Source: Gremmenia infestans (Eukaryota > Ascomycota > Leotiomycetes > Helotiales > Hamatocanthoscyphaceae). From it: 64,000 bases of DNA. Shown here piece by piece: positions 1-11,487 of this stretch. Position numbers and translations under genes: made by a program. Below the pieces are notes generated by a model that was not told the DNA's origin, did not search any database, and saw only the letters and a program-made list of their open reading frames with translations. Where the stretch lies: positions 186,001-250,000 of the forward strand of contig JAFEVB010000002.1 in the NCBI GenBank assembly GCA_032629725.1. Direction: 5' to 3'. Numbering within the stretch: position 1 is the stretch's first letter; each line of letters begins with the position of its first letter.

Positions 1-396
1 TCGAGTAAATTCGAGATGATTGCACAATTTTATCAGTGGGCTTTATGGATCTGGCTTTATTCGATCGTGTACCCTGACGGGAAAGCAGACCCTGCTGTAC
101 AAAATGCAGTCCACCTGATGGCTACTGGCATGAATCAGATCAAGTGCGGAGACGGAGCTATGGCCTGCCTACTCTTCCCGCTCTTCATCACCGGCTCCGC
201 AGCAATCAAGGATGAGGATAGGACCACTATCGAGGCGCACTTCCGGCGGCTTAAGGAATGGAGCTCGCTCGGCAACGTTGACGTTGCGCAATCTGTGGTG
301 AAGAAGATGTGGGCGAACCATGACATGGGCCTGCCGAATTCCTGGGGCTGGGTGAAGCAGCTGGAGAGTAATGGCATGACCATTCTCGTCACCTAA
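1..396 (+). CDS. Fungal-specific transcription factor, C-terminal fragment
   Basis: The frame is open from the left edge of the window to a TAA at 394-396, so only the last ~131 residues are present and the DNA-binding N-terminus lies outside. The visible part has the C-terminal pattern of the Fungal_trans_2 (PF11951) domain of Zn2Cys6 regulators: a helical stretch with LLFPLFITGSAA, then a segment ending in NSWGWVKQLESNGMTILVT. In this family the region is a regulatory domain that follows an N-terminal binuclear zinc cluster. The target genes cannot be inferred. The family call rests on pattern recognition of the tail and is fairly sure. Confidence 0.75.
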   Translation, partial: SSKFEMIAQFYQWALWIWLYSIVYPDGKADPAVQNAVHLMATGMNQIKCGDGAMACLLFPLFITGSAAIKDEDRTTIEAHFRRLKEWSSLGNVDVAQSVVKKMWANHDMGLPNSWGWVKQLESNGMTILVT

Positions 397-2330
397 CCGT
401 CTTCACAGCACATCATTCCCCTTGCGGCGCCTCTCCCACCTAAGCCGGTGCTTGTGCAGGCTGCCCTTAGCGGTGGTTATCAACAGCCTCTAGCTTATCA
501 AGGGATGAGCTCTGGGGATGCAAATTTTAACAAGTTGTGTTTCATGCAAGGAGCTATTTAGATATGTTTGGGACCTACTTGCATGTTGCTTTCAGTCTAT
601 TTACAACTGGCGATGGACTGTAGGCAGCATGGGTACACGCCCTACCTTGATGCACGCCAAAATCTATTTTTTTTACTCGTTCTCATTCACTATATCTTGT
701 TTTTGTTGCCAACTCTGTTTTGCGCCTTCAATTTCATTACTCAAATTTCGGTGTCGTCAAATCCAGGAGGGGCTGGGGCGGAGGTAGTACTAAAAAACAT
801 TTTCCGACCTTAATGAGCTTATTTGATGGCACTTGCTGTTTCAGTTATTTGGTGGGGTCTATATTCTCACTCTAATTTGGATTTAATTTGTGCGTTTAAA
901 CGGAAGGCAGATACTTTCTCGATGGCAAGAGGATATCTGAACATCATAACCGCTTTTCACAGTAAAGAATAGCTACCTAATCAGGATATTTGAGTATGTT
1001 TGATTTACACAATCTTGAATCATTCATCCATTCATGCATAGTGCTTGCTTTGCAGTCCTTTCCTTACGCTGGGTCCATGGACACTTCCTAAGTTTTCAGA
1101 GACTGAGACTAAAGCCCGGCCCCAAGATTCCTCGAGCCAGAGTCAGCGTCGAACAAAACAGAACAGAACAGAACAGAACATGTCCCCTTTTCCCCGTCAC
1201 ACCGTCGGAAAAAAGGAAAGAGAAAAAACCAGACGCACCCCCTTCAAAATCCCCCATCAAACGCAGTATTCTCTTTCTTACCCCAAACCCGTAAAATAAA
1301 CAACGCAATAGAGTCGACTCATACATAATGTCATTCTTTCGAACCTCAACATCGACCGACTATACTACCTACATTTACACCGGCTCTCATTGCTCACAAG
1401 TCAAACCAGACTACCAGTACCCTCCCTCCACCATCCTGCGAGAAATATCTAGGTAGTACCTAACTCACAACGTGTGCAACGTTATACAGTACAGTCCAGT
1501 ATAGTAGCTTGTATCACGTCCACGATTACGTACCGAGCATACTCCCTCCTTACGATACTGAGATTTCAAGACCCGGTATGATTAAGAGAGAAGGGATGTT
1601 AATCAAATTATCCTTCCTCCTATCCCTCCCATCCCATACTTTCTTCACTCCCTAAAACATCTACAATCAAACAAGCCAACTCCACATACCCTATCCCTAT
1701 CCCTATCCCGCTCCAGCTCCAGCTAAAAATCCCTTACTATTTACAAACCGTAATTCCTTTTTTAAACCTACTCACCCTCCTACACCAAAACACTTCTCTT
1801 TACCTACCTACCGACCTACTCTCTCTATCCTTCCATCTTTCCATCTTTCATTCTATCCCTTTTCTTCTCCGTTCCGTTATTCGTTATATACTCTTTTCTA
1901 TTCAACACCCGTACGTATCTTCATCTTCCTCGCCAAACACTACTTGCCCAATACACGCCCCCTTCTTGATACACCCCCCCCCCTCACCCCAAACCTCCAC
2001 GCCGCGAACTCGTCGTCATACACCCTACAGTATGAGCTATGGATTTTTCTTGTCCGGACCGAGGGAGTTTGCAAACAAACAAAGGGGCTTATGTGAGGTG
2101 CGGTGTGTCTGGCAAGTTGGAAGGCGGGACATCGGATTGGGTATCCGGGTGTGGAAGGAAGTTCGTGCTCGGGATTAGGATTAGGTTTTTTCTCATAGGT
2201 TGGATGAATTCCTTCCTGCTAGGGGTTGATTGGATATATCTTGCCGGTGGGCTATATTCTTTGAGGGAACAGAGTGCTGCTAAAGTTAGATGTTATTATA
2301 TAGATTATGCTCTATGTGGTATGTACGTAG
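397..2330. other. Intergenic region, no gene recognised
   Basis: This stretch separates the transcription-factor tail from the 3' end of the oxidoreductase. It contains a short CAGAA tandem tract (about 1157-1181), long pyrimidine-rich runs (about 1600-2000) and no open frame with family-like sequence or credible splice structure. Short open frames near 1030-1300 and 1966-2350 look like chance. Confidence 0.6.
1157..1181. repeat. CAGAA pentanucleotide microsatellite
   Basis: About five tandem copies of CAGAA/GAACA are seen directly. It lies in noncoding DNA. Confidence 0.8.
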
Positions 2331-3659
2331 CTAAAATAAATCATCATCTCTAATCAAAATATCCCTATCGACATCCTCGAGTGTGCGCAGGCCAGCGAGA
2401 TGCATACCCATGACAATCTCGCCACACAACGCCCTCAAAACATGTCTCACGCCCTCCTCGCCACCCAAAGCAAGGCCATAGATATACGGCCTGCCGACCA
2501 GGACGCACTTCGCGCCCAGCGCAACGGCTTTAATGACATCCGCACCACAGCGAACGCCACTATCAAACAGCACATCCATCTTCTCGCCAACAGCATCCAC
2601 GATCTTCGGCAGCATTGCCAGACTCGGCACCCCGCCATCCTGCTGTCTGCCCCCATGGTTACTCACCACGATCCCTTGCACGCCAGCTTCCACGGCTTTC
2701 TGCGCATCCGCTACACTCTGGATTCCTTTCAGCACGATCGGACCGTCCCAGTGTTCTTGCAGGAATTTGATGTCGTTCCAGCTCTTCGAGTGCCCTGGAA
2801 ATACTACTTTGGTCCATTCTTGCGCCGCTTTGCTGAGAGAGCCGCCTTCGGTGTCGATAGGGTGGGTCTTGGCATCTTCGTCAATGTCATACCCATGTTC
2901 TTCCTTGAACTTGGCGCGGAAAACTGGGTCGGTGAAGCCGATCTCCACACCGATACGGTCAGCGTGTAGAAAGGGGTTGTAGCCATTGCTGTTGGAGCCG
3001 TTAGTTTGTCGAGGGAGCGAAATGGAGGCGACAGCAACTCACTCCATATCCGACGGTCTCCAGCCAAGGACAAAGGTATCCAGCGTGACGAACAACGCCG
3101 TATAACCTGCCTTCTTCGCACGGTTGAGCATGGAGATTGTGATATCGTCGTGCTCACGTGCAGGCCAGTAAAGCTGGTACCATCTCTGTCCCCCCTCTCC
3201 ACTAGCCTTCGCTACATCCTCAATACTCGTCGAGCTGGCCGTGCTCAGAATATACGGAACGCCTATACTAGCCGCCGCTCTACTCGCCGCCGACTCACCA
3301 GCGGAGTTGAAGATTTTCTGCACGCCGACAGGGGCACACGCAATAGGAAAGTTGAGTTTCTCTCCGAGGACTGTGGTTGAGGCGTTGCTGAAAAGCTCAT
3401 TTCCTTGTGCGTCTTTTAGACTTGGGACGAGACGGCGGGGAATGATTGAGTATTTGGAGAATGACGCGAGGTTTTTGGTGTATGTTGATCCGGCGCCTGC
3501 GTTGCCGTGGATGTAACCCCATGCTGAGCCGGAGAGGACGGGCTTGGCTAGCTTTTCCCATTCAGAGGTTTGAAAGGTAAATGGTGGGCGATTGGAGTGT
3601 AGACCGGAGGTGTATACTTGTTGTTCGTATTTGAGAGGGTCTGCACTGGTGGAAGACAT
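2331..3659 (-). CDS. FMN-dependent alpha-hydroxy-acid dehydrogenase (lactate 2-monooxygenase-like)
   Basis: Two exons, complement 3043-3659 and 2331-2988, with a 54-bp intron (2989-3042, GTGAGT...CAG), give 424 residues. The protein is a TIM-barrel flavoenzyme of the L-lactate dehydrogenase/glycolate oxidase family. The family signature SNHGGRQ, with the catalytic base His, lies at about residues 315-321. The mid-part LDTFVLGWRPSDM followed by DNGYNPFLHADRIG resembles the lactate 2-monooxygenase branch. No cytochrome b5 domain and no mitochondrial leader are seen, so it is not a classical cytochrome b2. The likely reaction is FMN-dependent oxidation of a 2-hydroxy acid such as lactate; the substrate is inferred. 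The ATG at 3659 gives the normal start (MSSTSADPLKYEQQV). The promoter region is shared divergently with trehalase about 2 kb away. Confidence 0.9.
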
Positions 3660-4840
3660 ACTGTGAGATATTTTTTGAGTATTGCTGGTAGTAAAGCCGC
3701 CGTTGATTCTTGTTGGGACAATGAAGTGAGTGCCAAGAGTAATAACTATGTGTATATTAGATCCAGGGAGGAAAAGTCACAAGTGGAAGTCATGGATGCA
3801 GGTAATAAATAATGACGTAGGATGAAAATAGGTAGCAAGAAATTCAAGTCCATGATTTCCATGGCAGTCACAACGTACTTTGACTGCTGCATGTGAGTTT
3901 CAAAGACCAAACTCAACTTTTAGTCAGAGGTGACTTTCTCCTCGAATATCTCAAGAATCGACTGGCTGATACGAAAATATGAGCAAAACTGTTTGTTTGT
4001 GCCATACTCAAGAGCTGAAGATAAGCTTTCCAAACCCTTTTTCCTACCTAAACCTTTGGACTAAAGTCTCAAGACCGAGTGTCATGCAGGGGTGAATCCT
4101 GGAAGCTTCCATATATGTATATATATTCTGCTTGAGATCAGGTGACTAGAATTATCACGCATCGCTCGAAAGAGATAAAGCTGAAACCTAGAGAAACATA
4201 CATAGTATGTCACCTACGAGCTGTTTGTGTCATCCTGTATCAAGCTCTTGCTGGCCCTGATAGAATACTTTGCTAGTGGAAGTAATGTCACGTGTTTGAT
4301 ATAGCATATTATACAAACGCATATCTGTGAACTTACACTTTTGCACCATCGCTTCTTTGTCCAGTGGCATGAGTCGTAGGTGGCGAGAGATCTGCATATA
4401 TATGTAGTGAAAAACAGTTGATCGGAATCGGTGCCAGGGCCCGCGGCTCGGTCCATCCATCCGAACCAACACTTTGGTTTGATCATGGATTTGCCTTCGG
4501 ATCGGTTGCCAGGACCAGGACTATACAGTAGAGTACCTCCGTAGGAGTATCTGGAAATTGAGGTTGGACCCCTAAATTGCGGGGTCCTGTGTAACATGGT
4601 CGGGAGAGTTTTCAGGATGGCTGGAAATACATATCGGTAGGTGGATGTAACACTCTGCCAGGCTTTCTCGTCGTACGTGGAAGGTTCAATCGGCCTATTA
4701 TCTCTTCTTGGGATATAATATGGTCCTGTGATCAATTTGGTGGCTGACGCAGATTGCTGACTCTTGTTGAATACGGGTAGGAGTAGGAGTAGAATACCGA
4801 GTCGTGTCAACCTGGATCTGATAGGGTGCCGTCGAAGAGA

Positions 4841-4863
4841 CCCCTCATGTCCCTGGGACCCCT
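4841..4863. promoter_or_regulatory. Possible stress-response elements (CCCCT) upstream of trehalase
   Basis: Two CCCCT cores occur 18 bp apart about 0.86-0.88 kb upstream of the trehalase ATG. CCCCT is the STRE core bound by Msn2/4-type zinc-finger factors, and neutral trehalase genes are often stress regulated. Such a 5-mer is common by chance, so function is only a suggestion. Confidence 0.2.
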
Positions 4864-4867
4864 CCCT

Positions 4868-4905
4868 CTTCTCTCTCTCTCACTCACCCTCACCCTCACC
4901 CTCAC
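4868..4905. repeat. CT / CACCCT microsatellite
   Basis: A CT run is followed by several CACCCT units. It is visible directly and lies in the trehalase upstream region. Confidence 0.75.
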
Positions 4906-5718
4906 TCCTCAACCCGTTGCGCCAGCCATCCACTCACCCACCCACCCACCAGCCCACCAAGGACGGAGGCTTATGCAGGTCAAAGTCGGAAAGGCAGTCG
5001 GCTTGTCGTACCAGCACGTCATTGGTTATCATGAATCAGCCCTGAAATGTGGTGTTCACCAGCAGCAAGGGAATGCGTTGGCTGATACATTATTTGATAC
5101 TTTATAGTACAGTAGCGGTCAGGACTAAAAGGGAAGAACGTAAGGTAGCACAGCACAAAGACAGGTGAGAAATAATGGTGTGAAAGATTGGATTAGTGAA
5201 GTGAATTGCATTTCTTTGTTCAAATCCCGAATATAAAACTCTGATGGTCTAAAAGTGAGACACCGACATTCTTACCTCATTTCCCTCCGATTTCCCCACT
5301 ACTCGTTCTTTAAAATCCCTTATCGATTAGGCTATCCGCTCCCACTTGCCTAACTCCGAAAAGATTAACGTCTCTCTCTCAAGGTTTATGACCCTTCGAC
5401 GCCCATTCTTTTATTTGAGGAAAGGAAAGAAATAGAAGAAGAAACCTCCACGCACTCCTATAATTCTTTCTTTGTTATTGCTTTTTCCTAAGCATCAATT
5501 CCACCTAAAATCCAACCGAATCCTTCCGCATACCATTTCTATCGTTACTTGTTACAGTTACTGTACGCCTGTTACAGTACAGTACTCCCCACAATCACCC
5601 ATCTTTGGTACCCGAGTATCCAAAACTCGCAAGACATCCACATCGAGTTGACTACACAAGAACACCACACTGCAATCCGGGATCCATCTGCAACCGGATC
5701 ACCGTATACTATCATAGA

Positions 5719-8119
5719 ATGAGCTTGCCACTGAGAGAAAAGGCAATCCAAGACATCGACCCCCTCAGCTCCGCTGCCATCTACTACGGTGTCGACGGTC
5801 AGAAACTAAACAATTCTTTCCGAGCGAGAACCTACTCTTCAGTGAGAGCCCCAAAGACCCTTTTTCAATGCCTCAAGCTGACAGAAGTGTCTGCAGAACC
5901 AGAGCGAGCTTCCATCTACTCTATTTCAGCAGAGAAAACCTCACCGCCGCGGCAGTCATGGTGAGTACTCGGAGCATTATGCTATTATGATCTGATGGCT
6001 TACTTTGTATATAGACGAAGTCTCGTTGCGGCCCGCCAAGTTCATCGTTAATGTCGATTCGACCTTGAAGCACCTAGCAGAACAAGAGGATACAGATGGC
6101 AACTGGCAGATCACTATTGAAGATCAGGGACCGAAGGTGAGCTGTTTTGCATTCTTTCCCTTGTATTCACTCCTAACTTATTCTCTTAGGTTCTTTCTCT
6201 CGGAACCCTTGCTTCGAATGGGTTCAAGCGAGCAGATATCCGAGGTACCTACATGTTGTCGAATCTCCTACAGGAACTACACTTAGCTAAGGAATATGGA
6301 CATGCGTCGATTGTGCTGGATGCGGCTCGATTGAACGAGAATCCTGTTATGCGTCTGGCTAGACTGATTAAAGATACATTCTGGGACGGCCTCACAAGAG
6401 TGATTGACGGGTCTGTCATTGAGGTGGCCGGTAGAGACCCTAAAGATTGGACATCAGACCCACGACCGCGCATCTACATACCGCGCGGAGCTCCTGAACA
6501 ATTCGAATACTACACAAAGGTCGCCAATGATAGACCAGATGTCCGCTTGGATGTTTGTTGGTTGCCGGAGAAGATCACAACGGATTCTGTTCGAGATATG
6601 AATGCCAAACCTGGGCTTCTGGCTATAGAGATGGAGAAAGTTAAGGATCCGGCTACAGGCGAGATGACATTGAAAGGTCTTCCATTCGTCGTTCCAGGAG
6701 GCCGTTTTAACGAGCTTTACGGCTGGGACAGCTATATGGAGTCCCTTGGACTGATTGCCAACGGCAGAGTCGAACTTGCAAAGTCAATGGTGCAACACTT
6801 CTGTTTCTGCATCAAGCACTACGGGAAGATTCTCAATGCTACGCGGTCCTACTATCTCATGCGATCTCAGCCTCCATTTCTTACAGACATGGCTATCCGA
6901 GTCTACGAGAAGATTGACAGCGAGCCAGGGGCGAAGGAGTTTCTGCGGATTGCAATTCTTGCGGCAATCAAGGAGTATCATAGCGTTTGGACGGCTCAAC
7001 CCCGCTTTGATCCAGCTACAGGTCTATCACGATATCGTCCCGAGGGATTTGGAGTACCACCAGAGACTGAGGCTACACATTTCACCCACATCCTCGAACC
7101 CTACGCGAAAAAGAACAACATGACATTCGAGGAGTTTGTCCATGCCTACAACTATCGCAAAGTCTCTGAACCTGAGCTTGACGAATACTTCCTTCACGAT
7201 CGAGCGGTCCGCGAGTCTGGGCACGATACCTCTTATCGATTGGAAAAGGTCTGTGCCAACCTGGCAACGATCGACCTGAACTCCCTGCTTTACAAGTACG
7301 AAAAGGACATTGCAAAATGTATCAAAAACTACCTTGGCGACAACTTGAAGATTCCCGCTGAATTTTGCGTTGGTGATATGGAGCCCGGCCATAGTGAGAC
7401 ATCCTCCATGTGGGACAGACGAGCGAGGCGCCGCAAGCTCGCGATGGACAAGTACCTGTGGAACGAACAGAAGGGCATGTATTTTGACTACGATACCGTC
7501 AAGAAGGAGCAATGTACCTACGAATCATGCACGACATTCTGGGGCATGTGGTGCGGTGCTGCCACTCCTCAGCAAGCTGCTCGTCTCGTCGCCACGGCGC
7601 TCCCCAAGTTCGAGGCAGCGGGTGGCCTTGTATCTGGTACTGAGGAATCCAGGGGCGCTGTTAGTCTCACTCGGCCGAATCGACAGTGGGACTATCCTTA
7701 TGGTTGGGCGCCTCAGCAGATGCTGGCATGGGGTGCGTTGGAGCGATATGGATACCATGAAGAAGTTCAACGGCTGTCCTACAAGTGGCTGTTCATGATG
7801 ACCAAGGCATTCGTGGATTATAATGGTGTCGTGGTTGAGAAGTATGATGTTACCAGACTCGTTGACCCTCACCGCGTGGATGCAGAGTATGGAAATCAGG
7901 GGTTGGACTTCAAGGGCGTTGCTAAGGAAGGGTAAGTCATTCAGAGTTGGTTTATTTGGTATCCAACTAACTTTCTACAGCTTCGGATGGGTCAATGCCA
8001 GTTATGTCTATGGACTTGGCTTCACCAATGCCCACATGCAGCGTGCGATCGGAACACTCACCCCATGGGATCAGTATGCTAGAGCTACCGAGATCGGAGG
8101 CCCGAGCGCAGAGCTGTGA
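5719..8119 (+). CDS. Neutral trehalase
   Basis: Five exons (5719-5841, 5897-5960, 6015-6136, 6190-7931, 7981-8119) encode 729 residues, the usual size for fungal neutral trehalase (GH37). The enzyme hydrolyses cytosolic trehalose to glucose. The N-terminus carries a PKA-type site RRGS at 58-61 and an EF-hand-like Ca2+ loop EDTDGNWQITIED at 87-99, both typical of the regulated neutral enzyme and absent from acid trehalases. Trehalase signature 1 (PGGRFNELYGWDSY) starts at residue 272 and signature 2 (QWDYPYGWAP) at residue 602. There is no signal peptide. The ATG at 5719 is the first in the frame; the alternative upstream frame begins with TTG only. Introns are 49-55 bp with GTGAG or GTAAG donors; the 5842-5896 intron has CTGAC as branch site. 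Control by cAMP/PKA is inferred from the site. Confidence 0.96.
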
Positions 8120-9466
8120 GTACGAATATAATGATCTCATGAACTGATGGAGTATAATGAAATGAGGGTTTGGGTGTACATTCCCAATTGTGTTGCTCAT
8201 AGAGGCGTTTAGAACGACGATGCTCACTCGATCAGCAAGCAAAACTGGCTTGTGCTGTCTGTACCTGCTACACCGTAGAAAATTAATACCAAAATGCTTA
8301 TAGAAAGCAAAGCACATACTTGATTACAGCACCTGCATGCAATAAAGCAACTATTCGTGAACGCTTCTGTTGGTGATGCGATATACCGTACCTACCTACT
8401 TATACTTGTGCATGTAAGTTAATATACTCCTTGCGAAAGGTCGGACGAAAAGGATCCGGACTCGGGATTCGACTCGGGAATTCTCGCACGCTGACTCACC
8501 TCGCTTAGTGTGGTGTGGGGTGGGCACTCGTGCGCGTGCCTCGGCAACTCTGAAGCTTGCCTTCCGCACCGGCGGCAGGCAAGCAAGCAAGCAAGCGCAT
8601 GGCATCATGATGGGATGGATGATCATGATCATGCAAGGTCCAGCTGGGTGGGTGAGTGAGTGGGTTTGGACTTCACATGCAAAGAAAGAAAGAAAGAAAG
8701 CCATTCTCACTCTGTTTCAGTAGCTTGCCTTGCTTCAAACGAAGGCACGCACGCATCAAGGTGTTTTCACATGTTTGTATTGCATGTCGTATTCCACATG
8801 TCAATACCGGATTGGGAGTTTTAAGACTTCATGATATATATGATTTGTAGAGGGGATAGCTGAGTAGAGGTAAGGTATGGGATGGAATGTTGGAGGGGTA
8901 CTGTATTTGGATATTATAATTAGTATGATGATATGATGGGAAAGAGAATCTGGAGATTGTGGGGTCGTGTGTGTGTAGGGGAACCAATCACGGCAATGAA
9001 AGATGGATCCCTTTGCCCCGGTTTCTCATGAGCGCACGCTAGTTGATCGAGACCTACCGACGAGCGAGTATCTCCTAGGCACGCAGGCCGTACCGTACTG
9101 TACTGTGCGGCGGCGTACGGTTACTTGTACCTCATGGATGCCATGTTCCGAGGATGAATGAGCCAGCTGTTGCCGTTGCGTCCAATGAGAGGAATGCCCG
9201 CTAGTCCGACCTGCTCCGGTTTGGATTGGGTTTGTGTACAAGTAAGAGGTGCTTTGCCTTTTGAAGTGGGGTTTCGAGTCATATTCTTTTTACTGTTACT
9301 CCTTTGATTCAACTTTTCAGTTTCATCTGAGTTCATTGTTCTTCTTACTCTGGTTACTGTATTCTTTTGGGAGAATAGTACACAAGTGAAAGAAACAAAG
9401 AAGAGAACAAAGACCAGTGTCATAGCAAACTCACCTCTCCACTCAACCTTTCATACCACATACATC
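8120..9466. other. Intergenic region, promoter of isocitrate lyase
   Basis: This stretch lies between trehalase and isocitrate lyase, both on +. It holds CAAG (about 8578-8598) and GAAA (about 8681-8701) microsatellites and a GATCATGATCATG stretch near 8619-8632. No gene is seen. It should contain the carbon-source-responsive promoter of the lyase, but no regulator site can be assigned with confidence. Confidence 0.6.
8578..8701. repeat. CAAG and GAAA microsatellites
   Basis: Two short tetranucleotide runs lie about 80 bp apart: CAAG at about 8578-8598 and GAAA at about 8681-8701. Seen directly. Confidence 0.7.
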
Positions 9467-11487
9467 ATGGCGAAATACCCTATGAATAACCCGGGTGTCA
9501 ACCCAGAGACCGAAGAGAAGATCTTCCTGGAAGAAGTGGCGGCTGTTCAGCAGTGGTGGAATGATTCGAGATGGAGATATACGAAGAGGCCGTTTACAGC
9601 TGAGCAGATTGTGGCTAAGAGGGGGAATCTTAAGATCGAGTATCCCAGCAATGTGCAATCGAAGAAGTTGTGGAATATCCTGGAGGAGAGATTCAAGGTA
9701 TGTCAATTACAAAAGCTGGAGGAAAGAAGGATTATGATGATCGTGACATGCTAATTGGAATGTAGAATGGAGATGCGAGTTACACTTATGGATGTCTCGA
9801 GCCTACGATGTTGACTCAGATGGCCAAATACCTCGATACCGTCTATGTTTCCGGCTGGCAATCATCATCCACTGCCTCTGCTTCAGATGAACCTGGTCCA
9901 GATTTGGCAGATTATCCATACGTGAGTTTCCCTCCCTTCTCTCCCCCCCAATGCCAGCCCAACACCAGAAAGCCAACCAACTAACCTTCCTTGCCCTCCA
10001 GACCACCGTCCCAAACAAAGTCAACCATCTCTTCATGGCGCAACTCTTCCACGACCGCAAGCAGCGAGAAGAGCGCGTCATGACCAAGTCCAAAGCAGAC
10101 CGCGCCAAGCTGGCCAACATCGATTACCTGCGCCCCATCATCGCAGACGCGGATACGGGCCACGGCGGCTTGACCGCAGTCATGAAGCTCACGAAGCTGT
10201 TTATCGAAAAGGGCGCTGCAGGTATTCATATCGAGGACCAGGCGCCGGGGACGAAGAAGTGTGGACATATGGCCGGGAAGGTCTTGGTGCCTATCTCCGA
10301 GCATATCAATCGTTTGGTTGCTATTCGGGCGCAGGCTGATATCATGGGTACTTTCCCTTTTCTTCGTCGCCTTTCCCCCCTTCTCCTTCCACCTCTTCAC
10401 TCTTTGTCCTCATCATACATATACCACCATAGCAGCATACTAACAACCCACAGGAACCGACCTCCTAGCAATCGCCCGCACAGACGCCGAAGCCGCAACC
10501 CTCATCACCACAACCATCGACCCCCGCGACCACGCCTACATCCTCGGCTCCACGAACCCCAGCCTAGCCCCTCTAAACGACCTCATGATAGCCGGCGAGC
10601 GCGCCTCCAAGACCGGGCCAGAACTGCAAGCCATCGAAGACGCCTGGACCGCCCAAGCCGGGCTAAGACTCTTCAACGACGCCGTGCTCGACGCCATCGC
10701 CGCCAGCTCCGTGCACGCCAACAAGAAAGAAGTCTCGGCCCAGTTCTTGGAAGCCGTCAAGGGCAAGAGCAATACGGAGGCTAGAGCTATCGCGAGGGGG
10801 ATCCTGGGTAGTGATATTCATTGGGATTGGGATAGTCCGCGCACGAGAGAGGGGTACTATAGATTGCAGGGCGGGTGCCAGTGTGCGATTAACCGCGCGG
10901 TGGCGTACGCGCCGTATGCGGATGCGATCTGGATGGAGAGTAAGCTGCCGGATTTCAAGCAGGCGGAGCAGTTTGCCAAGGGTGTGCATGCCGTGTGGCC
11001 GGATCAGAAGTATGTTTTCCCCTTTCGCTTCCCTTCCCTTCGCTTGTCATCCCAACCCCTTTTTTCCTTCTCACCCCTGTCTTGTCCGTCCAAACATCAC
11101 CCCCACCCCCACTAACACACTCCCCCCAGACTAGCCTACAACTTATCCCCCTCCTTCAACTGGAAATCCGCCATGCCGCGCTCCGAGCAAGAAACCTACA
11201 TCTCGCGCCTCTCGTCTCTCGGCTACTGCTGGCAATTCATAACGCTCGCCGGTCTACACACCACCGCGCTTATCTCCGACCAGTTCGCCAAAGCGTACAG
11301 CAAGCAAGGAATGCGCGCGTACGGCGAGTTAGTGCAGGAGCCGGAGATGGAGGGCGGCGTCGACGTGGTTAAACATCAGAAGTGGAGTGGGGCGAATTAT
11401 GTAGATGAATTGTTGAAGATGGTGCAGGGGGGCGTTAGTAGTACGAGCGCGATGGGGAAAGGTGTTACGGAGGATCAGTTCCATTAG
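9467..11487 (+). CDS. Isocitrate lyase
   Basis: Five exons (9467-9697, 9766-9921, 10002-10347, 10454-11009, 11130-11487) encode 548 residues, normal for fungal isocitrate lyase. The enzyme splits isocitrate into glyoxylate and succinate in the glyoxylate cycle, needed for growth on acetate or fatty acids. The active-site motif KKCGHM lies at residues 214-219 with Cys216 as catalytic acid/base. IIADADTGHGG (metal and substrate loop) and GIHIEDQAPGTKK are intact. The sequence matches the glyoxylate-cycle enzyme better than methylisocitrate lyase. The C-terminus (TEDQFH) is not a canonical PTS1. The ATG at 9467 (MAKYPMNNPGVNPETEE) is the first in frame after the leader. Introns are 68-120 bp; the last two are pyrimidine-rich. 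Confidence 0.96.

Larger units (their letters stand above)
3660..5718. other. Divergent intergenic/promoter region
   Basis: This stretch lies between the start of the oxidoreductase (-) and the start of trehalase (+), so it must hold both promoters and 5' leaders. It includes CT and CACCCT tracts near 4868-4905 and pyrimidine-rich DNA just before the trehalase start. A 198-codon open frame on the minus strand (4214-4810) shows no family features. Confidence 0.6.

Noticed and set aside
2400..2982. Long open frames antisense to the oxidoreductase
   Set aside because: They are shadows of the GC-rich conserved exon, which has clear FMN-enzyme motifs on the other strand.
4214..4810. 198-codon open frame on the minus strand
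   Set aside because: No domain, odd composition, starts with a hydrophobic run but no further family pattern, and it lies in a promoter region; probably chance.
7027..7512. 161-codon frame antisense to trehalase
   Set aside because: The sense strand is conserved trehalase sequence.
5719..11487. Carbon-metabolism operon-like cluster of trehalase and isocitrate lyase
   Set aside because: Separate promoters, 1.3 kb apart, and unrelated neighbours; adjacency is probably accidental.
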